Source: Nitrososphaerota archaeon (GTDB lineage: Archaea > Thermoproteota > Nitrososphaeria > Nitrososphaerales > UBA183). From it: a stretch of 58,422 bases of DNA. Below are positions 54,796 to 58,422 of this stretch, one piece after another (the stretch's first letter is position 1; each line of letters opens with the position of its first letter). The notes beneath the pieces are model-generated. The model was not told the origin of the DNA. It did not search any database and saw only the letters and a list, made by a program, of their open reading frames with translations. Made by a program: the position numbers and the translations under genes. The DNA lies in contig JAFMAW010000004.1 of assembly GCA_029784795.1 (NCBI GenBank), forward strand, positions 1 through 58,422. The letters run 5' to 3'.

Positions 54796-55371
54796 CGGCT
54801 CGCGAGCGGCTCGGCTGGTGAATTAAGAATGCCCCCTCCTGCTCGTGCGGTTGTTATGACCGAGGTCTCCCCCGGGGTTTGGAACCCGCCGCCTATTTCT
54901 CGTTAGGGCGCAGAAGAGGTGACACCGGGAGGAATGCTTGCAACCAGTATGCAAAGCGACATTTCGTGATTCGGTGAGAAAGCATGCATCAAAGAGATTG
55001 GGAGCGTCGTTAGTCTCGGTGGTAGAAGATGCGTTCAAGATAGCGACGACCTGTCCTGGAGTTCGCGAATCTCAACGGATTCAAACTTGGAAAGGATTTG
55101 AACCGAGTTGGGTGTGAGAACCGGCGACCGCACCTTTGCCGCTCTCTCTTCTTTACCTGTGCGTTCGATTCTGTTTTCGTCTGTCAGTTCGTGCCTTCTT
55201 GCCTGTCTGTGTCTGTCTGTGTGTATGTGTGTGAGGGAGAGAGTCTGAGAGAGGCATGGAGAGAGAGGCTGAGAGGGACTGTGAGAGACTGGGTGCATGC
55301 GTGTATGAAGAGGGAGGCTGACAGCTAGTCTTCGGCTGAAATGTAATTTCTTGAGATGTCTTGGTGGATGT
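54796..55371. other. 570-base gap with low-complexity DNA
   Basis: I find no convincing gene here. T-loop-like sequences near 54875 and 55095 do not fold into a tRNA. From about 55202 to 55320 the plus strand is a TGTCTGTG/GTGTGAGA-rich and GAGAGAGG-rich tract. The region borders the chimeric peroxiredoxin remnant. Confidence 0.45.
55202..55320. repeat. Low-complexity TGTC/GTGT/GAGA tract
   Basis: Imperfect short repeats: CTGTCTGTGTCTGTCTGTGTGT, then GAGGGAGAGAGTCTGAGAGAGG with related units to 55320. Such microsatellite-like sequence is unusual in compact archaeal genomes and supports relaxed, non-coding status of this gap. Confidence 0.65.
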
Positions 55372-55629
55372 CTAGATTCGGTAGGCAGTAGATCTCTTGA
55401 TTAGAATAGCGTTGAAAGACCATTTGTCTTTGTGAATGATGCTCCCACGGGTCCAGACGCACTCCACCAAGGCATCAGGGTTCGTCTCCGCCATGACTTC
55501 GATAATTGACCGCCTCCTCGTTCTACTCGTCTTGGGTATTTTGAAGCGGATCAGAGTACGTATCTGGTCTCCGAACCTTTGGGTTCCGACGACCTTGTAG
55601 AATTTCCGAGAGGTAGAGGCCGTGCGCTT
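55372..55629 (-). pseudogene. C-terminal remnant of an unknown protein
   Basis: On the minus strand a frame open after a TGA at 55632-55630 reads STSRKFYKVVGTQRFGDQIR, then TRRRSIIEVMAETNPDALVE and DKWSFNAILIKRSTAYRI before TAG 55374-55372. It looks like genuine protein but has no start codon until the Met of EVMAET. It overlaps the 3' part of the peroxiredoxin remnant in another frame. This suggests that the tail of one gene was joined to the broken peroxiredoxin gene. Family not recognised. Confidence 0.4.
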
Positions 55630-55929
55630 TCAGCTCCTCGTCACTGAGCAAGGTGAAGCTGAGCGAGTACTTGTCGATGAGCTTCGCATGGGACTGGGAG
55701 TCCTTGCTCACCCCCAGGACGACGGCGTCGAGGCCGCCGAACTTGGGCATGCTGTCCCTGAACGAGCACCCCTCCAGGGTGCACCACGGGGTGTCGTCCT
55801 TCCGGTAGAAGTACGACACAACCTGACTTCCCTTGAGCGAGGAAAGCCTGAGGGCCTCCACGAGGTCGAAGGGGGCTCGAAGTCAGGGGCAGCGTCTCCT
55901 TCCCTGAGCTCTCTGTGGGACTGTCTCAT
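55523..55929 (-). pseudogene. Broken peroxiredoxin (AhpC/TSA, Bcp type)
   Basis: ATG 55929 starts the typical N-terminus (ELREGDAAPDFE); the frame then changes near 55880 to ALRLSSLKGSQVVSYFYRKD, continuing DTPWCTLEGCSFRD with the peroxidatic Cys (TPWCT instead of TPGCT), DAVVLGVSKDSQSH and LSFTLLSDEELKAHG. After that the sequence loses resemblance; the last third of the enzyme is missing and the DNA changes to an unrelated reading frame. The enzyme would reduce peroxides. The frameshift plus lost C-terminus make activity unlikely. Confidence 0.75.
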
Positions 55930-56007
55930 GGCCTTCCCCGGGCGGCTCAGCCCCAGGCTCTGCCCGTCGAGGAAGGTTAATGATGCCGGGCGCGAATCCT
56001 CCCAGAG

Positions 56008-56853
56008 ATGTCCTTCGATGTGCACGTGCACCCGTGGACCCGGGACTTCATGAAGAAGAACGGCCCCATCATGAAGGCCTGCGACTTCTTCAAGCTCGAC
56101 GTCGACAAGCTCCCGACCTCGGTCGACCAGATCCTCGACGAGATGGAGGAGGCCGGGGTCACTAGAGCGGTCATACTGGGCCAGGACACCAGCGCGACGG
56201 GGAACCACGCTTTCAGGAACTACACCCTGAGGAACGACGAGGTCGCCGCCATCGCCACCAAGTCCGGAGGCCGGTTGATCCCGTTCGCGGGTGTCGATCC
56301 CAACGCCGGGGGCGGGGCCGTCAAAGAGCTCAGGCGCGCGGTCACCGAGCTCGGGATGCACGGCCTCAAGGTCCACAGCAGCGCCAACTCCGTCTACATC
56401 AACGACAGGAAGCTGATGTTCCCCATCTATGAGTACTGCGAGGAGGCGGGCATCCCGGTCCTCCTGCACACGGGGACCACCGGGCTCGGGGACACGGAAA
56501 TCAGGTACAGCAAGCCAGAGCTGGTGGACGAGGTGTGTGCCGCGTTCCCTGACCTCAAGGTCATCATGGCTCACTTCGGCTGGCCCTGGCCTGAGGTCAC
56601 CCTGGCGATAGCCCTCAGGAACCCCAACGTTTTCATCGATGTTTCCGGCTGGAAACCACGCTACATCCCTCCGTCGGTGATGCCGTATCTCAACGGGATA
56701 CTCCAGGACAGGTTCCTCTTCGGCACCGACTACCCGATGCTCAGGCACAGGGAGTGGATGGACGACTTTCAGGCCAACGTCAGGCCGAAGCTGAAGCCTG
56801 GGGTAGCCGAGAAGCTGCTTTCAGGGAACGCCGAGCGTTTCTTCTCCGGCTAG
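56008..56853 (+). CDS. Amidohydrolase-family TIM-barrel metal hydrolase (COG2159)
   Basis: A 281-residue protein of the amidohydrolase-2 (ACMSD-like) family. Metal ligands: HxH in SFDVHVHPW at the N-terminus, His in PVLLHTGTTGLGD, His in VIMAHFGWPWPE and Asp in LFGTDYPMLRHREW. Members hydrolyse or decarboxylate cyclic and aromatic carboxylates, so a link with the aromatic pathway is possible though distant. ATG 56008 is close to a CCCAGAG leader. The 3' end overlaps the DUF2203 gene by four bases on the opposite strand. Confidence 0.88.
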   Translation: MSFDVHVHPWTRDFMKKNGPIMKACDFFKLDVDKLPTSVDQILDEMEEAGVTRAVILGQDTSATGNHAFRNYTLRNDEVAAIATKSGGRLIPFAGVDPNAGGGAVKELRRAVTELGMHGLKVHSSANSVYINDRKLMFPIYEYCEEAGIPVLLHTGTTGLGDTEIRYSKPELVDEVCAAFPDLKVIMAHFGWPWPEVTLAIALRNPNVFIDVSGWKPRYIPPSVMPYLNGILQDRFLFGTDYPMLRHREWMDDFQANVRPKLKPGVAEKLLSGNAERFFSG

Positions 56854-57239
56854 GGTTGGATGAGCTGGATCTTCAACGGCTTCCGGCCGTTGTACCCCTC
56901 TCTCCTTGCGTGCCAGAACGAGACCTCAGGCTCGCCGTACCTCCAGCACAGGAGGACCTCCTGCCCGTATCTCTCCGCGGGGAAGTCCACGAGCCCGAAC
57001 TCGAGGTCTTTGACTTCCACCCCGAGGTCTTCCAGCTCTGAAATCTTCCTCGTCATGTCGTCCACGAGGGCGTCCAGCTGGGCCGCCTTCTCGGCCAGCT
57101 CCGGGGTCCTGAACCCGAGGAGGTTGTATCTCTCAATCTCCTGGTGGAGTTGCTCCACGACCTTCTTCCTTTCGACCAGCTCCTTTACCTTGGGTCTGAT
57201 GTCGGAGAGGAGCTTCGACGCCTCTTGCGGGGTGAACAG
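56850..57239 (-). CDS. DUF2203-family protein
   Basis: Up to 129 residues of the DUF2203 family: helix-rich N-terminal LFTPQEASKLLSDIRPKVKE and ELAEKAAQLDALVDDMTRKI, then GVEVKDLEFGLVDFPAER, LLCWRYGEPEVSFWH and a final YNGRKPL. Family function unknown. GTG 57158 gives only 102 residues; the conserved LFTPQEA segment lies upstream, where no ATG, GTG or TTG is available before a stop, so CTG 57239 is set as a provisional start. It is convergent with the amidohydrolase gene. Confidence 0.75.
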   Translation of the reverse strand: MFTPQEASKLLSDIRPKVKELVERKKVVEQLHQEIERYNLLGFRTPELAEKAAQLDALVDDMTRKISELEDLGVEVKDLEFGLVDFPAERYGQEVLLCWRYGEPEVSFWHARREGYNGRKPLKIQLIQP

Positions 57240-57410
57240 GTGTGCTTCCTGATGTTCGAACGCCGTTATCTAACTCGCCACTATCATTCTCTTCGCAGCC
57301 AATAAGAAACTTCAGACTGTAAATTCGGCGACCAAGCGTAGTTCTTTCGTTGACCCAAAGAGATTGCATCAGACCTCCGGAGGGCTAGGACCACCCGGCC
57401 CATGTTACCG

Positions 57411-57418
57411 TTAATAAT
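57411..57418 (+). promoter_or_regulatory. TATA-like box of the cobalamin adenosyltransferase gene
   Basis: TTAATAAT centred about 27 bases before ATG 57442, in an otherwise G+C-rich gap. It fits leaderless transcription. Confidence 0.5.
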
Positions 57419-57441
57419 TCCGGGCCGGAGCCGCTTGTCTG

Positions 57442-57984
57442 ATGTACACCAGGCGGGGGGACAGAGGCGACACGTCCCTCTACGGGTCCAGGCGGGTCCA
57501 GAAGGACGACCCCCGGGTCGAAGCCTATGGCACCATCGACGAGCTGAACTCGGTGGTCGGCGCTGTCATCGCGGGGACCAGAAGGAAGGAGCTGCGGGCG
57601 CCCTTGAAGGAGATCCAGGGCCTCCTCTTCATCGCCGGCGGCGACGCCGCCACAGAGCTCGAGTCCGCCCAGCAGGTCCCGAGGATCTCGGCCTCAGACA
57701 CCAAGAGGATAGAAGAGCTGACCGACGGCCTCCTTGCCGGGCTACCGCCGCTGCGCAACTTCATCCTCCCGGGCGGCTCCCAATCAGGAGCCATGCTCCA
57801 CCTCGCGAGGGCCGTGTGCAGGCGGGCGGAAAGGAGGCTGGTCGCGGCCGGGCGGGCCGAGGATATGAACCCGGAGCTGCTCCCCTTCTTCAACAGGCTC
57901 TCTTCGTACCTGTTCAACCTCTCCAGGTGGGAGAACCGCAGGGCCCGGAAGAAGGAAGAGGTCTGGAAGACCAAGAGGGGCTGA
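57442..57984 (+). CDS. Cob(I)alamin adenosyltransferase, PduO type
   Basis: A 180-residue ATP:corrinoid adenosyltransferase: MYTRRGDRGDTSLYGSRRVQ, AYGTIDELNSVVGAVIAG, ILPGGSQSGAMLHLARAVCR, RRAERRLVAA and FNRLSSYLFNLSRWENRRAR are the standard PduO blocks. It makes adenosylcobalamin, the cofactor of methylmalonyl-CoA mutase whose genes are at 6-8 kb in this window. Trimeric in the family. Transcribed alone. Confidence 0.95.
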   Translation: MYTRRGDRGDTSLYGSRRVQKDDPRVEAYGTIDELNSVVGAVIAGTRRKELRAPLKEIQGLLFIAGGDAATELESAQQVPRISASDTKRIEELTDGLLAGLPPLRNFILPGGSQSGAMLHLARAVCRRAERRLVAAGRAEDMNPELLPFFNRLSSYLFNLSRWENRRARKKEEVWKTKRG

Positions 57985-58045
57985 CACGCGGTGAGGGGGA
58001 CGGACGCGGAGCCTGCCCGTCGCCGACCTGAGTAAGAGACGGCTG

Positions 58046-58422
58046 CTACCTCATGAGCTCGAACGCCGTGGATATCCCCTGCCCGACCCCAATGCACATG
58101 GCGGCCAGGCCGTACCTGGTCGCTGTCCTGCGCATCTGATGCAGGAGGGTGGTGGCTATCCTGGCCCCGCTGCAGCCGAGGGGGTGCCCGAGGGCTATCG
58201 CCCCGCCGTTCGGGTTGGTCTTCTTGAGATTGAGTTCGGGCATCTCTACCGCGCAGGCCAGCACCTGGGCGGCGAACGCCTCGTTGAGCTCGACGACCCC
58301 GAACTCCTCCATCTCCATGCCAAGCCTCGAAAGGAGTTTCTTGGTCGAGTACACCGGACCAAGCCCCATGTAGCTCGGGTGGACCCCAGCGGTGGCGGAC
58401 CCGATGACCCTCGCGATCGGCC
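58046..58422 (-). CDS. Acetyl-CoA acetyltransferase (thiolase), partial
   Basis: The C-terminal part of a thiolase, running off the window end; the first codons lie beyond 58422. Visible: [34 protein letters not shown], the catalytic His in [13 protein letters not shown] and the catalytic Cys in [12 protein letters not shown]. These are standard for acetoacetyl-CoA/3-ketoacyl-CoA thiolases. It would act in acyl-CoA degradation together with the acyl-CoA dehydrogenase at 4.4 kb, although the genes are far apart. Confidence 0.93.
   Translation of the reverse strand, partial: PIARVIGSATAGVHPSYMGLGPVYSTKKLLSRLGMEMEEFGVVELNEAFAAQVLACAVEMPELNLKKTNPNGGAIALGHPLGCSGARIATTLLHQMRRTATRYGLAAMCIGVGQGISTAFELMR

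Noticed and set aside
54870..54895. T-arm-like GGGGTTTGGAACCC
   Set aside because: It is a simple inverted repeat; no cloverleaf can be completed on either strand.
55202..55320. CRISPR array
   Set aside because: The repeats are only a few bases long and irregular, with no spacer pattern and no cas genes in the window.
44512..55929. Insertion sequence or prophage
   Set aside because: No transposase, integrase, terminal inverted repeats or phage structural genes were recognised; only decay and small genes support a mobile origin.

Overview
The window comes from the chromosome of a G+C-rich archaeon. Archaeal markers are a TFB transcription factor, a group II chaperonin (thermosome), a class I (archaeal) CCA-adding enzyme, RNase Z, a Trm-G10-type tRNA methyltransferase, the UPF0200/UPF0201 pair, a COG2112 kinase, a GPN-loop GTPase and a tRNA-Pro with an intron. 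Many genes have an A/T-rich TATA-like box about 25-30 bases before an ATG/GTG/TTG and no Shine-Dalgarno, as expected for leaderless transcripts. A Nitrososphaeria/TACK-type heterotroph is my best guess; the sequence alone does not settle the lineage. No ammonia-oxidation, rRNA, CRISPR or transposase gene is visible.

Layout. 1-1.4 kb: lower-G+C stretch with a small hypothetical gene and a frameshifted remnant. 1.4-4.3 kb: MFS transporter, methyltransferase and a polytopic membrane protein. 4.3-10.9 kb: a propionate/acyl-CoA block with acyl-CoA dehydrogenase, both methylmalonyl-CoA mutase subunits, the MeaB-type GTPase, a (methyl)citrate synthase and a methylisocitrate lyase-type enzyme. A cobalamin adenosyltransferase near the far end (57.4 kb) could supply the mutase cofactor. 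10.9-20.6 kb: compact housekeeping genes, mainly nucleotide and tRNA metabolism, often overlapping by 4-14 bases or divergent from a shared TATA-like box. 20.8-29.2 kb: pyruvate:ferredoxin oxidoreductase (gamma-delta fusion, alpha, beta), an MFS protein, and pyruvate phosphate dikinase interrupted by a 412-residue LAGLIDADG intein at its phosphohistidine loop. 29.3-31 kb: small proteins, a GNAT enzyme, a SHOCT membrane protein and an ion-channel-like protein with an unusual pore. 31-37 kb: an aromatic-degradation cluster of the 4-hydroxyphenylacetate/homoprotocatechuate type (flavin reductase, extradiol dioxygenase, HpaB-type monooxygenase, MFS transporter, FAH-family hydrolase) with an acetoacetate decarboxylase-family protein. 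37-44.4 kb: saccharopine-dehydrogenase-like protein, M20 peptidase, copper module (CopZ-like, CopA, divergent YHS miniprotein), malic enzyme and GNAT.

44.5-55.9 kb is different: lower G+C, long gaps, very small zinc-ribbon and coiled-coil genes, and several decayed genes (HMG-CoA synthase, CBS-domain protein, peroxiredoxin joined to an unknown C-terminus). TFB and the thermosome sit intact inside it. It looks like an accessory or decaying zone. Ordinary compact gene order resumes with an amidohydrolase at 56.0 kb and ends in a thiolase cut by the window edge.

Functionally, the intact genes suggest an organotroph that degrades aromatic compounds, propionate/odd-chain acyl-CoA and peptides, funnelling carbon through pyruvate, PEP and malate nodes (PFOR, PPDK, malic enzyme).
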